NCBI RefSeq assembly: GCF_000970685.1
Contig: NZ_LAJB01000007.1
Coordinates: 124,001 to 188,000 of the forward strand
Origin: Domibacillus indicus
GTDB lineage: Bacteria > Bacillota > Bacilli > Bacillales > Domibacillaceae
Length of the DNA: 64,000 nucleotides
Direction of reading: 5' to 3'
Below are positions 1-7,402 of this stretch, one piece after another. Below the pieces are notes generated by a model. The model had not been told where the DNA came from, did no database searches, and saw nothing but the letters and a program-made list of their open reading frames with translations. Within the stretch, counting starts at the first letter, position 1. The number at the start of each line of letters is the position of its first letter. The position numbers and the translations under genes were made by a program.

Positions 1-41
1 GATGAAGAAACAATCAATGAAATAATCGTTAACGCATCCAC
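1..41 (-). CDS. nupQ: Nucleoside ABC importer, second permease (5' end only)
   Basis: This is the start of the second membrane permease of the nucleoside importer; only 13 codons and part of another are inside the window. On the minus strand a GTG follows the nupP stop codon directly (TAA-GTG), and an AGGAGG about 8 nt upstream lies in the last codons of nupP. The readable residues MDALTIISLIVSS are hydrophobic and fit the beginning of a first membrane helix. The nupNOPQ gene order supports the call. The rest of the gene cannot be judged. Confidence 0.75.
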   Translation of the reverse strand, partial: MDALTIISLIVSS

Positions 42-1088
42 TTATTTCGCCTCCTTCTTTTTAAAGCGGCTTAACAGCCACGTAATCATATAGCTTGAGG
101 CAACAAAGAAAATAATAAGAGCAATAACAATTTCAACGAGCTCATTAGGCACCCCTGATTCAACAGGCATATTTAACGAGCCAACCTTCAGCGCTCCAAA
201 CAGCAACGCCGCAAGCACAACGCCGACCGCTGTGTTCCCGCCAAGAAGCGCAACAGCAATTCCGTCAAAACCAATGCCTGAAAAGCCCGAATTGATAAAC
301 ATGTTTCCAAATGTCCCAAGACCCTGCATGGAGCCGCCAATTCCTGCAAAAGCACCGGAAATAACCATAGACAAAATTATATTCCGATTAACATTCATTC
401 CTGCGTATTCCGAGGCATGCTGGTTGTATCCAACAGCCCGAAGCTCATAGCCAAGAGTTGTTTTTTCAAGCAGGAACCACATAATAATGGCGGCAATTAC
501 AGCTAAAAATATACCGTTATGAAGAGATGAAAAATCTGTTAAGTTTTCTAGAAAAGGCGACCGGAGGCTGGCTGATTCCTTTACCACATCTGTAGCATCA
601 GAACCGTCGCTGATCACATTCCGGATAAAATGGTTGGTCACGTGAAGAGCCGTATAGTTAAGCATAATGGTAACAATTACTTCATGAACGCGGAGACGGG
701 CTTTTAAAAAGCCCGGAATAAATCCCCAGACCGCCCCTGCCGCTGCCCCTGCTAAAACAGCGAGCGGCAAATGAATGACTTTCGGCAGTTCAAATGCAAC
801 GCCTACCCATACGGAAGCAAGCCAGCCGACTAAAAGCTGCCCTTCTACTCCAATGTTAAATAAGCCTGTTCGAAACGCAAATGCGACAGCAAGGCCGGCA
901 AAAATATACGGCGTCATTTGGCGCAGTGTTTCTCCGGCATAAAATGAATCGCCAAAGGCACCATTCCACAGCGCCATATACCCTGCAGCAGGATTGTTTC
1001 CACTCACAAGCATAATGACCGCTCCAGCCAGAAGGCCAAGCAAAACAGAAATGACAGGAACAGCTAGTACTGCCCATTTTTTAGACAC
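42..1088 (-). CDS. nupP: Nucleoside ABC importer, first permease
   Basis: This is an integral membrane subunit of a BmpA-type ABC importer (guanosine/nucleoside uptake in B. subtilis, formerly YufP). The 348-residue product matches the family length and consists of repeated hydrophobic segments typical of the BPD_transp_2 permease family, with a conserved Gly-rich loop (GLFNIGVEGQ, about residues 74-83). Two GTG codons are possible; I chose the one at 1088 because AGGAG lies 9 nt upstream, whereas the GTG at 1094 is only about 3 nt from it. The gene overlaps the end of nupO by 8 nt, so the two are probably translationally coupled. The exact substrate is inferred from the family and not visible in the sequence. 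Confidence 0.9.
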   Translation of the reverse strand: MSKKWAVLAVPVISVLLGLLAGAVIMLVSGNNPAAGYMALWNGAFGDSFYAGETLRQMTPYIFAGLAVAFAFRTGLFNIGVEGQLLVGWLASVWVGVAFELPKVIHLPLAVLAGAAAGAVWGFIPGFLKARLRVHEVIVTIMLNYTALHVTNHFIRNVISDGSDATDVVKESASLRSPFLENLTDFSSLHNGIFLAVIAAIIMWFLLEKTTLGYELRAVGYNQHASEYAGMNVNRNIILSMVISGAFAGIGGSMQGLGTFGNMFINSGFSGIGFDGIAVALLGGNTAVGVVLAALLFGALKVGSLNMPVESGVPNELVEIVIALIIFFVASSYMITWLLSRFKKKEAK

Positions 1089-2607
1089 GTTCACCCGCTC
1101 CTCTCTTTGAACCGGCCATCAACAGGCCAAGCTCCTGTTCCGTCGTTTCTTTCGGATCAACCACCGCCACAATTTGGCCTTCGTAAATAACAGCGATCCG
1201 GTCCGACACGTTCATGATTTCATCTAATTCAAACGAAAGAAGCAAAACAGCTTTTCCGTTATCACGCTGTTCGATAAGGCGGCGATGAATAAATTCAATG
1301 GCTCCCACGTCCAATCCGCGAGTCGGCTGGGCGGCAATCAATAAATCCGGATTCCGGTCCACTTCGCGTCCGATAATTGCTTTTTGCTGGTTTCCTCCTG
1401 ACAGCGCCCGCGCCAGTGTAGTTTCAGAAGGAGTCCTTACATCAAATTCCTCAATTAGTGTATTTGCTTTTTTATATACTTCTTTATAGTTCATAATGCC
1501 CGATTTAGAAAAAGGCTTTTGATAGTAAGTCTGAAGCACCATATTGGCACCAATCGGGTAATCTAAAACCAACCCATGCTTATGGCGGTCCTGAGGAATA
1601 TGAGCGACTCCGGATTCTGTGACTTTTCGCGGCTTAAAAGAGGTAATCTCTTTGCCATTTAGCTCAATGGTTCCAGCCGAAACCTTTCTAAGGCCGGTAA
1701 TCGCTTCGATAAGCTCTGACTGGCCGTTGCCGTCAACTCCGCAAATACCGACAATTTCTCCTGCCCGTACCTCCAGATCAAGGTCCCGGACGGCTTGAAC
1801 ACCGCGCGCATCATTTACAGAAAGACCACGAACTTCCAATACGGTTTGTTTTGGCTCAGCAGCCGTTTTTTCTGTTGTAAACGTAACATCCCGGCCAACC
1901 ATCAGGCTTGCCAAATGGTTCGGATTGGTTTCCGAAACATCCACCGTACCAATTCCTTTTCCTTTACGGATTACGGTGACCCGGTCACACACTTCCATAA
2001 TTTCTTTGAGCTTATGGGTAATTAAAATGATCGATTTTCCTTCTTTAATAAGAGCGCGCATAATTTGAATTAATTCTTTAATTTCCTGCGGAGTTAAAAC
2101 AGCTGTCGGTTCATCAAAAATAAGAATTTCCGCTCCGCGGTACAATGTTTTTAAAATCTCTACACGCTGCTGCATACCAACAGAAATATCGGCAATTTTC
2201 GCCGATGGGTCAACCGCAAGCCCATATTGCTCGGAAAGCTCCCGCACCTTTTGCTCGGCCTGTTTTAAATTAACTGTTCCAAGCTTTTTCGGCTCATTGC
2301 CGAGGATAATATTTTCCGTTACCGTAAAAGTATCAACGAGCATGAAATGCTGGTGAACCATACCGATTCCAAGATCATTTGCTATATTTGGGTTTGTAAT
2401 GTGCACGGGTTTTCCGTTAACTTTGATCTCACCCGCTTCCGGCTGGTAAAGACCGAATAAAACGTTCATTAAAGTGGACTTGCCGGCTCCATTTTCTCCA
2501 AGAAGAGCATGAATTTCACCCCTGGCGAGCTGAAGCGTAATATTATCATTCGCGACAAACCCATTAAACTCTTTTCGTATGCCCAGCATTTCGATCACAT
2601 AATCCAC
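1081..2607 (-). CDS. nupO: Nucleoside ABC importer, double ATPase subunit
   Basis: This is the cytoplasmic ATP-hydrolysing subunit with two fused nucleotide-binding domains. The first has an intact Walker A (GENGAGKS, about residues 37-44) and the signature SVGMQQR. The second has a degenerate Walker A (GVDGNGQSEL, without the usual GKS/T) but a clear signature LSGGNQQ; this asymmetry is normal for sugar/nucleoside importers of the RbsA/YufO type. I place the start at the GTG at 2607 (508 residues), because AAAGGAG lies 8 nt upstream; the in-frame GTG at 2616 lies within that SD. The gene is separated from nupN by a terminator and a possible promoter of its own, and it overlaps nupP. Confidence 0.92.
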   Translation of the reverse strand: MDYVIEMLGIRKEFNGFVANDNITLQLARGEIHALLGENGAGKSTLMNVLFGLYQPEAGEIKVNGKPVHITNPNIANDLGIGMVHQHFMLVDTFTVTENIILGNEPKKLGTVNLKQAEQKVRELSEQYGLAVDPSAKIADISVGMQQRVEILKTLYRGAEILIFDEPTAVLTPQEIKELIQIMRALIKEGKSIILITHKLKEIMEVCDRVTVIRKGKGIGTVDVSETNPNHLASLMVGRDVTFTTEKTAAEPKQTVLEVRGLSVNDARGVQAVRDLDLEVRAGEIVGICGVDGNGQSELIEAITGLRKVSAGTIELNGKEITSFKPRKVTESGVAHIPQDRHKHGLVLDYPIGANMVLQTYYQKPFSKSGIMNYKEVYKKANTLIEEFDVRTPSETTLARALSGGNQQKAIIGREVDRNPDLLIAAQPTRGLDVGAIEFIHRRLIEQRDNGKAVLLLSFELDEIMNVSDRIAVIYEGQIVAVVDPKETTEQELGLLMAGSKRGAGERV

Positions 2608-2655
2608 TTTTCTCACTCCTTTATCTGCATTTTGTATTCCTGTAGGATGTCTGAC

Positions 2656-2683
2656 CTTATAAACAAAAAATTTTAAAAATCAA
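2656..2683 (-). promoter_or_regulatory. Candidate SigA promoter for nupOPQ
   Basis: On the minus strand TTGATT and TATAAG are separated by 16 nt, about 50 nt before the nupO start and just after the nupN terminator. The TCAGAC hexamer found in the dyad before gntR recurs here, overlapping the -10 region. The match is moderate and chance remains possible in this AT-rich gap. Confidence 0.4.
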
Positions 2684-2717
2684 GGCAGCACAGCTGATCT
2701 GTACTCCCGTCATCTTT

Positions 2718-2745
2718 AAAAAAGTGCCGGTTTCAAAACCGGCAC
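2718..2745 (-). terminator. Intrinsic terminator/attenuator between nupN and nupO
   Basis: A 10-bp perfect stem (GTGCCGGTTT with AAACCGGCAC, 2724-2745) is followed on the minus strand by six T residues. It lies directly after the nupN stop. It would let the binding lipoprotein be made in excess over the ATPase and permeases, a common arrangement in ABC importer operons. Confidence 0.85.
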
Positions 2746-2758
2746 TCGGCTGTTTAAA

Positions 2759-3847
2759 TTATTTGCCGCTTGGAACAGTTGGTACTTCTACTTCACCATT
2801 TTTGATTTTTTCTGTCCATTCATCTACGGCCGCAATTGATTCTTCTGTTAAATTATCCTGTGTCGGTGCGATGCTGACGCCTTCTGCATCAAGGCCGTAT
2901 TCGATAACCTCACCGCCAGGGAATTCGCCATCCATCGCCTTTTTAGCAACGTCCTGTACAGCAAGATCAACACGTTTTACCATTGACGTTAACGTTACGT
3001 TCATTTCCTTGCCATCTACTGTTACTTTTCCTTCTTCAGACTGGTCACGGTCAACCCCGATAACCCAGACTTCTTTTTCCGGATCTGTTTCTTTTATGCT
3101 TTTCGCTTCCGCAAAAACACCGTTTCCTGTGCCGCCTGCTGCGTGGTAAATAATATCAATTCCGGAAGAGTACATTGCTGATGCCATTTGCTGGCCTTTA
3201 TCAGCTTTATCGAATGCACCCGCGAATTCAATTGTGACGTCTGCATCCGGGTTAACCGCTTTAACTCCTGCTTCAAACCCGCCTGCAAATTTATTGATCA
3301 AGTCACTTTCAATACCGCCGACAAATCCAATTTTATCAGATTTTGTCTGCAATCCTGCTACAACTCCAACAAGAAATGAGCCTTCATGCTCTTTAAACGT
3401 AATGCTTGTTACGTTATCAAGTCCTTCTACAACGTCATCCACAATCGCGAATTGACTTTCTGTACGCTGTTTTGCCACTTCTTCAATAGCTGGCTTCAGC
3501 TTATAGCCAATTCCGTATGTTAAATCAAATTCGTTACGTACCGCTGTATTCAAGTTTGTTTTATAGTCAGCATCGCTTTTTGATTGGATATAGTCGTAGC
3601 CGTCTGTTCCTTTTTCAAGACCGTTTTCTTCACCGAAAGCCTGCAATCCTTCCCAGGCAGATTGGTTAAATGACTTGTCATCAACACCACCGACATCTGT
3701 TACCATTGCAACGGTAAATTTATCCGTGTTTTCTCCGCTTCCGCCGCCGTTGTCAGTCGCTTCTTCCTCGCCACCGCCGCAAGCGCCTAAAATCGTGCCC
3801 GCTGCTAAAACCATGGACATTGCAAAACCAAATTTACGTTTTTCCAT
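2759..3847 (-). CDS. nupN: BmpA-family nucleoside-binding lipoprotein
   Basis: This is the extracytoplasmic substrate-binding lipoprotein of the nucleoside importer. The first 23 residues are a lipoprotein signal: basic MEKRK, a hydrophobic core, then lipobox LGAC with Cys23 as the lipid anchor, followed by a Gly/Glu-rich linker. The body shows the BMP/PnrA fold sequence, including [20 protein letters not shown] near the N-terminus. I chose the ATG at 3847 (362 residues), with GAGGGGG 9 nt upstream; an upstream in-frame TTG at 3865 overlaps that SD. The regulator gntR is just upstream, and a terminator follows the gene. Nucleoside specificity is inferred from BmpA/NupN relatives. Confidence 0.92.
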   Translation of the reverse strand: MEKRKFGFAMSMVLAAGTILGACGGGEEEATDNGGGSGENTDKFTVAMVTDVGGVDDKSFNQSAWEGLQAFGEENGLEKGTDGYDYIQSKSDADYKTNLNTAVRNEFDLTYGIGYKLKPAIEEVAKQRTESQFAIVDDVVEGLDNVTSITFKEHEGSFLVGVVAGLQTKSDKIGFVGGIESDLINKFAGGFEAGVKAVNPDADVTIEFAGAFDKADKGQQMASAMYSSGIDIIYHAAGGTGNGVFAEAKSIKETDPEKEVWVIGVDRDQSEEGKVTVDGKEMNVTLTSMVKRVDLAVQDVAKKAMDGEFPGGEVIEYGLDAEGVSIAPTQDNLTEESIAAVDEWTEKIKNGEVEVPTVPSGK

Positions 3848-3874
3848 TTGTTTATGCCCCCTCAAAAAATTTAA

Positions 3875-4618
3875 TTAACGTGAATGCCCGGCCTGCATAC
3901 GTCTGCGCAATACGTGGAAGCTGAACTTGTCCGCGCGGAAGTAATTTACAGAGTATAAAACAGGAAGGTCCTTTTCTGTGTAATGAAGCTGTTTAAGTGC
4001 AAGCAGGGCCGTTTCGGGTTCACATTCAAGAATCGGCGATACTTTTTCATGCCACCCGTACGGCTTAATATCAGCCACAGCGTATGAAATAGGATGTGCC
4101 CCCTGCTCATCAAACAAAGTAAACAAGGACTCCTGCCCTGCATCAAACTGCCCAGGGAACAGCGATTTTGGTATTTTATCTACACAATACACTACCGGCG
4201 CCCCGCTGGCAGTCCGCACCCGTTCAATTACCATCAGTTCCGCGTCTGGCGCACACGCCAGCTGGCGTGCATCCTCCTCACTCGCCTGAATTACAGCGGA
4301 TGAAAGAAAAATGGTGCCCGGTTCCATACCCGCATTGATAATCATATCCGTGACACTGATCAATTGTTCAATTCCCGACATAAATAATGGTTTAGAATGA
4401 ACAAAAGTGCCTACACCGTGGCGCCTGATAATAACGTTTTCCTCTTCGAGTATGCGCAGAGCTTCACGAAGTGTTGCTCTGCTGACACCGAGCTGTTTCG
4501 CAAGTTCGAATTCGGAGGGAAGCTTCTCTTTTTCTTTATAAATTCCTTCTTCAATGTCTTTTTTCAGCCGGTCAATTACTTGCAGGTATAAATGCCGGTT
4601 GTCCTGTTTAATGGACAT
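3875..4618 (-). CDS. ymfC: GntR/HutC-family transcription regulator
   Basis: This is a 247-residue DNA-binding regulator. The N-terminal winged helix-turn-helix (about residues 8-75) contains the typical GntR sequence [16 protein letters not shown] and the wing RRHGVGTFV. The remainder (about 90-240) matches a UTRA ligand-binding domain. The ATG at 4618 has AGGTGG 7-8 nt upstream. The gene ends 27 nt before nupN and is transcribed in the same direction, so it probably senses a nucleoside-related ligand and controls the importer and itself; that role is inferred. It resembles B. subtilis YmfC, which also lies beside spoIIIE. Confidence 0.85.
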   Translation of the reverse strand: MSIKQDNRHLYLQVIDRLKKDIEEGIYKEKEKLPSEFELAKQLGVSRATLREALRILEEENVIIRRHGVGTFVHSKPLFMSGIEQLISVTDMIINAGMEPGTIFLSSAVIQASEEDARQLACAPDAELMVIERVRTASGAPVVYCVDKIPKSLFPGQFDAGQESLFTLFDEQGAHPISYAVADIKPYGWHEKVSPILECEPETALLALKQLHYTEKDLPVLYSVNYFRADKFSFHVLRRRMQAGHSR

Positions 4619-4654
4619 GGGGTCACCACCTTTTCATTTCATTCGCATGAGACA

Positions 4655-4666
4655 TCAGACCTCTGA
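4655..4666. promoter_or_regulatory. Inverted repeat, candidate GntR operator
   Basis: TCAGA-CC-TCTGA is a dyad with two perfect 5-nt arms. It lies 37-48 nt before the gntR start, downstream of the candidate -10 box. This is where an autorepressor would block transcription. The assignment to this GntR protein is inferred. Confidence 0.4.
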
Positions 4667-4693
4667 GGTTTAACATTTACGCTAATTTCATTT

Positions 4694-4722
4694 AACATAT
4701 CATTTTTTTCAATAATTGAAAA
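4694..4722 (-). promoter_or_regulatory. Candidate promoter with overlapping palindrome, gntR-nup genes
   Basis: On the minus strand TTTTCA and TATGTT (4 of 6 consensus matches each) are separated by 17 nt, about 75 nt before gntR. The -35 box lies inside a 17-nt perfect palindrome, TTTTCAAT-A-ATTGAAAA (4706-4722). A regulator bound there would compete with RNA polymerase. The region is very AT-rich, so the promoter call is tentative. Confidence 0.38.
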
Positions 4723-4791
4723 GATGTTATTTAATTGAATAAACAATCAACTTATCATTCTAATTCTTTCTAGGATTACTATATAAAGAAA

Positions 4792-4835
4792 GTAAATCGC
4801 TGTGGAAATCGCTTTCAAAAAGATTGGAAATCGCT
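4792..4835. repeat. Three helically spaced cre-like direct repeats
   Basis: GTAAATCGCT (4792), GGAAATCGCT (4804) and GGAAATCGCT (4826) are direct repeats whose starts are 12 and 22 nt apart, close to one and two helical turns. The middle copy extends to GGAAATCGCTTTCA (4804-4817), which fits the CcpA cre consensus TGWNANCGNTNWCA at every fixed position but the first. Binding by CcpA is inferred from this match. Confidence 0.45.
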
Positions 4836-4849
4836 TAAAAAATTTTTTC

Positions 4850-4878
4850 AAAAAAAGAACAGCGCAGGGCTGTTCTTT
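4850..4878 (-). terminator. Intrinsic terminator after spoIIIE
   Basis: A 10-bp perfect stem (AAAGAACAGC with GCTGTTCTTT, loop of 5) is followed on the minus strand by a run of seven T residues, three of them from the stem. It ends transcription of spoIIIE about 130 nt after its stop codon. The 4619-5010 gap has no credible gene; it holds this terminator, a second hairpin and the gntR control region. Confidence 0.88.
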
Positions 4879-4895
4879 AAAAGTGCCGATAGAGT

Positions 4896-4929
4896 GGAAA
4901 AGCAGGCTGATTAAAACACCTGCTTTTCC
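4896..4929 (-). other. Second hairpin in the spoIIIE 3' untranslated region
   Basis: GGAAAAGCAGG pairs perfectly with CCTGCTTTTCC (11 bp) around a 12-nt loop. It has no T run, so it is not a terminator by itself. It lies between the spoIIIE stop and the true terminator and could protect the 3' end of the mRNA. Confidence 0.5.
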
Positions 4930-5010
4930 GGGAACATGGCTAAACAGCACTTTGAGCATTTGCAACCGCAAGAGCGAATGTTTGCTGACAGCTAAAATAG
5001 GTGCTGCTTT

Positions 5011-7302
5011 TTATACGGACTCCTCAGACGGTTTGGGAACCAGAACCGTCCGTGGCTTGCTTCCTTCATAAGGGCCAATAACTCCCCTCATTTCCATTTC
5101 ATCAATCAGCCTCGCAGCTCTGCTGTAGCCAATGCGGAAGCGCCGCTGCAGCATTGATACGGAAGCGGTCTGCATTTCAGAAATAAGCTGCACCGCTTCA
5201 TCGTATAGTTCATCTTCAGACTGGCCGGTTGTTTCTGGAATATCATCTGGAATCATTTCCTCCTGATACTGCGCTTTTTGCTGTGAAATCACAAAGTCTA
5301 CAATGTCTTCTACTTCTTCGTCAGACAAAAAAGCTCCCTGTACACGCACCGGCTTAACAGCACCGGATGGATAAAACAGCATATCCCCGCGCCCAAGCAG
5401 TTTCTCTGCTCCACCCATATCCAGGATCGTTCGTGAATCGGTTGCCGATGACACCGAAAAAGCAATGCGAGATGGAATATTTGCTTTGATGACACCGGTA
5501 ATAACGTCAACGGATGGACGCTGGGTGGCAATGATTAAATGAATACCCGCTGCACGCGCCATCTGGGCAAGCCGGGTAATGGCGTCTTCTACATCATTTG
5601 ATGCTACCATCATTAAATCAGCAAGCTCGTCCACGATAACCACAATGTAAGGCAGGTGCGGCTGCTTTTCACCTGTTTCATTATTATGCCTGGTCACATG
5701 GCTGTTGTACCCTTCAATATTGCGTGTTCCCGTATGAGAAAATAAGTCATAGCGGCGCTCCATTTCGCCAACTACTTTTTTTAATGCCTGTGACGCTTTT
5801 TTCGCATCCGTTACAACAGGAGCCAGTAAGTGGGGAATGCCATTGTAAACATTTAATTCTACCATCTTCGGGTCAATCATCATCATTTTTACTTCGTGCG
5901 GCTTGGCCCGCATTAATATACTGGTAATAATGCCATTGATGCATACGCTTTTTCCGCTTCCCGTAGCACCGGCTACGAGCAGATGCGGCATTTTATTCAG
6001 CTCTGCTGCAATTGCTTCTCCAGTAATATCCCGTCCCAGCGCCGCCAGCAGTTTTGATTCTTTCTTTTCATTCTGCTTTGCTTCAATCACTTCCCGGAAG
6101 CTGACCATTGCCACTTCCGCATTTGGCACTTCGATGCCGATTGCAGACTTTCCTGGTATTGGAGCTTCCATGCGAATGTCTTTTGCTGCCAGTGCCAGTG
6201 CCAGGTCATCGGTCAGCCCGACAATTTTGCTTACCTTTACACCAGTATCAGGCTGAACTTCATATTTTGTTACTGCCGGTCCCAGATGAATCTGCGTCAC
6301 TCTTGCTTTTACACCAAAGCTTTGAAATGTTTTTTCGAGTTTTTGGGCATTTTTCTGAATATGCTTTTTTTCATTGCTCTGGTCTGCCTGCTGCGGCTTT
6401 TGTAAAATGGTTGAAGGCGGAAGCTGGTAGTCTGTGTTTTCTTCCTCTGTAAACGATAAAACTGCAGGCTCTGTTTCTTTTGTTTCAGGCGGTTCAACCT
6501 TTGACGGCTCAGCAGCTGGCTCGTCTGTATAAGCTTTTTCAACAAAGCTTGAAATAACTGGAGCAGGATCAGAAGAAGCCGCTTCTACTTGAAAATCCTG
6601 CGTGGATTCTGCCGCCGGCTCCACTTTTTTCGGTTTTTCTTTTTCAAGCTTTTCCTGTTTCCTTTCTTCACTTCGCTCAGACCAGCGTTCTTTTACTTGA
6701 TACCATGACTCGTTCAGCTTTTCTGCTGACAGCACAGCCGCGCGGGAAACCTTTTCCACAAGCGGCTTGCCGCCGATGAGGACAATGCCCGCAGCAAACA
6801 GGGCGATCATGAATATCCATGTTCCCGGCTGGCCGAATAGAAAGAAAAATAAGTGAAACAAAGCTCCGCCAATCATCCCGCCTCCGACATTTGCGTCCTG
6901 AATACCGGAAATGCTCTGTTTGTATAACAGCCAGGTTTCGGCAGTATAATTAACACCTTCTGCCGAACCAGCGAACAGGCGAATATGCAGGAACACGAGC
7001 AAACTGGCGATAATCAGCATCACGCCAATAATTCTACGCTCCCAAATAGGCGGCTGGCTGCGTTTGATAATCATATAAAGTGCCATGCCGGCAAGCCCAA
7101 TCAGTCCAATTACATAAAGCGTCCCAAAGAAAAAGGAAGCTGCCCCTTTGACAATTTCGCCCGCTGCTCCTGTACCGAGCAGGCCGATTGCACAAAGAAT
7201 CAGCACTAATGCTCCGGCTCCTTGAATTTTCAATGCATCCATCCGCTTTTTCTCTTTATTTGTCCGGCGCCGGGCCGGCTTTTTTCGTTTTTTTTGTGCC
7301 AC
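5011..7302 (-). CDS. spoIIIE: DNA translocase SpoIIIE (FtsK family)
   Basis: This is the septal DNA pump that moves the chromosome into the forespore during sporulation. The basic N-terminus is followed by four hydrophobic segments (roughly residues 27-175), an acidic Pro/Glu-rich linker (about 210-310), and an FtsK motor with Walker A GATGSGKS (about 445-452) and Walker B-like [13 protein letters not shown]. The C-terminal gamma winged helix ([19 protein letters not shown]) reads polar DNA signals. I chose the GTG at 7302 (763 residues; AGGGTG upstream); the GTG at 7335 has no clear SD. It follows rnjB and its terminator and ends in a long 3' region with two hairpins. Confidence 0.95.
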   Translation of the reverse strand: MAQKKRKKPARRRTNKEKKRMDALKIQGAGALVLILCAIGLLGTGAAGEIVKGAASFFFGTLYVIGLIGLAGMALYMIIKRSQPPIWERRIIGVMLIIASLLVFLHIRLFAGSAEGVNYTAETWLLYKQSISGIQDANVGGGMIGGALFHLFFFLFGQPGTWIFMIALFAAGIVLIGGKPLVEKVSRAAVLSAEKLNESWYQVKERWSERSEERKQEKLEKEKPKKVEPAAESTQDFQVEAASSDPAPVISSFVEKAYTDEPAAEPSKVEPPETKETEPAVLSFTEEENTDYQLPPSTILQKPQQADQSNEKKHIQKNAQKLEKTFQSFGVKARVTQIHLGPAVTKYEVQPDTGVKVSKIVGLTDDLALALAAKDIRMEAPIPGKSAIGIEVPNAEVAMVSFREVIEAKQNEKKESKLLAALGRDITGEAIAAELNKMPHLLVAGATGSGKSVCINGIITSILMRAKPHEVKMMMIDPKMVELNVYNGIPHLLAPVVTDAKKASQALKKVVGEMERRYDLFSHTGTRNIEGYNSHVTRHNNETGEKQPHLPYIVVIVDELADLMMVASNDVEDAITRLAQMARAAGIHLIIATQRPSVDVITGVIKANIPSRIAFSVSSATDSRTILDMGGAEKLLGRGDMLFYPSGAVKPVRVQGAFLSDEEVEDIVDFVISQQKAQYQEEMIPDDIPETTGQSEDELYDEAVQLISEMQTASVSMLQRRFRIGYSRAARLIDEMEMRGVIGPYEGSKPRTVLVPKPSEESV

Positions 7303-7338
7303 ATCGTTCACCCTAACTTTATGATCTTTAAACACTTA

Positions 7339-7360
7339 AAAGCAGCCAGTCGGCTGCTTT
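7339..7360 (-). terminator. Terminator after rnjB
   Basis: A 9-bp perfect stem (AAAGCAGCC with GGCTGCTTT) with a 4-nt loop lies 43 nt after the rnjB stop. The minus-strand tail TTTTAAGTGTTT is only moderately T-rich, so some read-through into spoIIIE is likely. Confidence 0.7.
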
Positions 7361-7402
7361 CACATTATATCATATTATCGACAAAAGGGAACATATGAGC
7401 GG

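Noticed and set aside
1612-1760. Damage to the second ATPase domain of NupO because its Walker A lacks GKS/T
   Set aside because: This degeneracy is normal in the second nucleotide-binding domain of this importer family.
2724-3149. 141-codon open frame on the plus strand
   Set aside because: It lies opposite the well-supported nupN gene and its terminator and has low-complexity Ser/Thr/Pro composition typical of an antisense shadow.
4706-4722. CodY box
   Set aside because: The palindrome has ATTGAAAA arms around one base and does not fit the AATTTTCWGAAAATT pattern.
4747-5071. Short open frames on both strands in the spoIIIE-gntR gap
   Set aside because: They cross two hairpins and the end of spoIIIE, have no convincing SD and no recognisable protein sequence.
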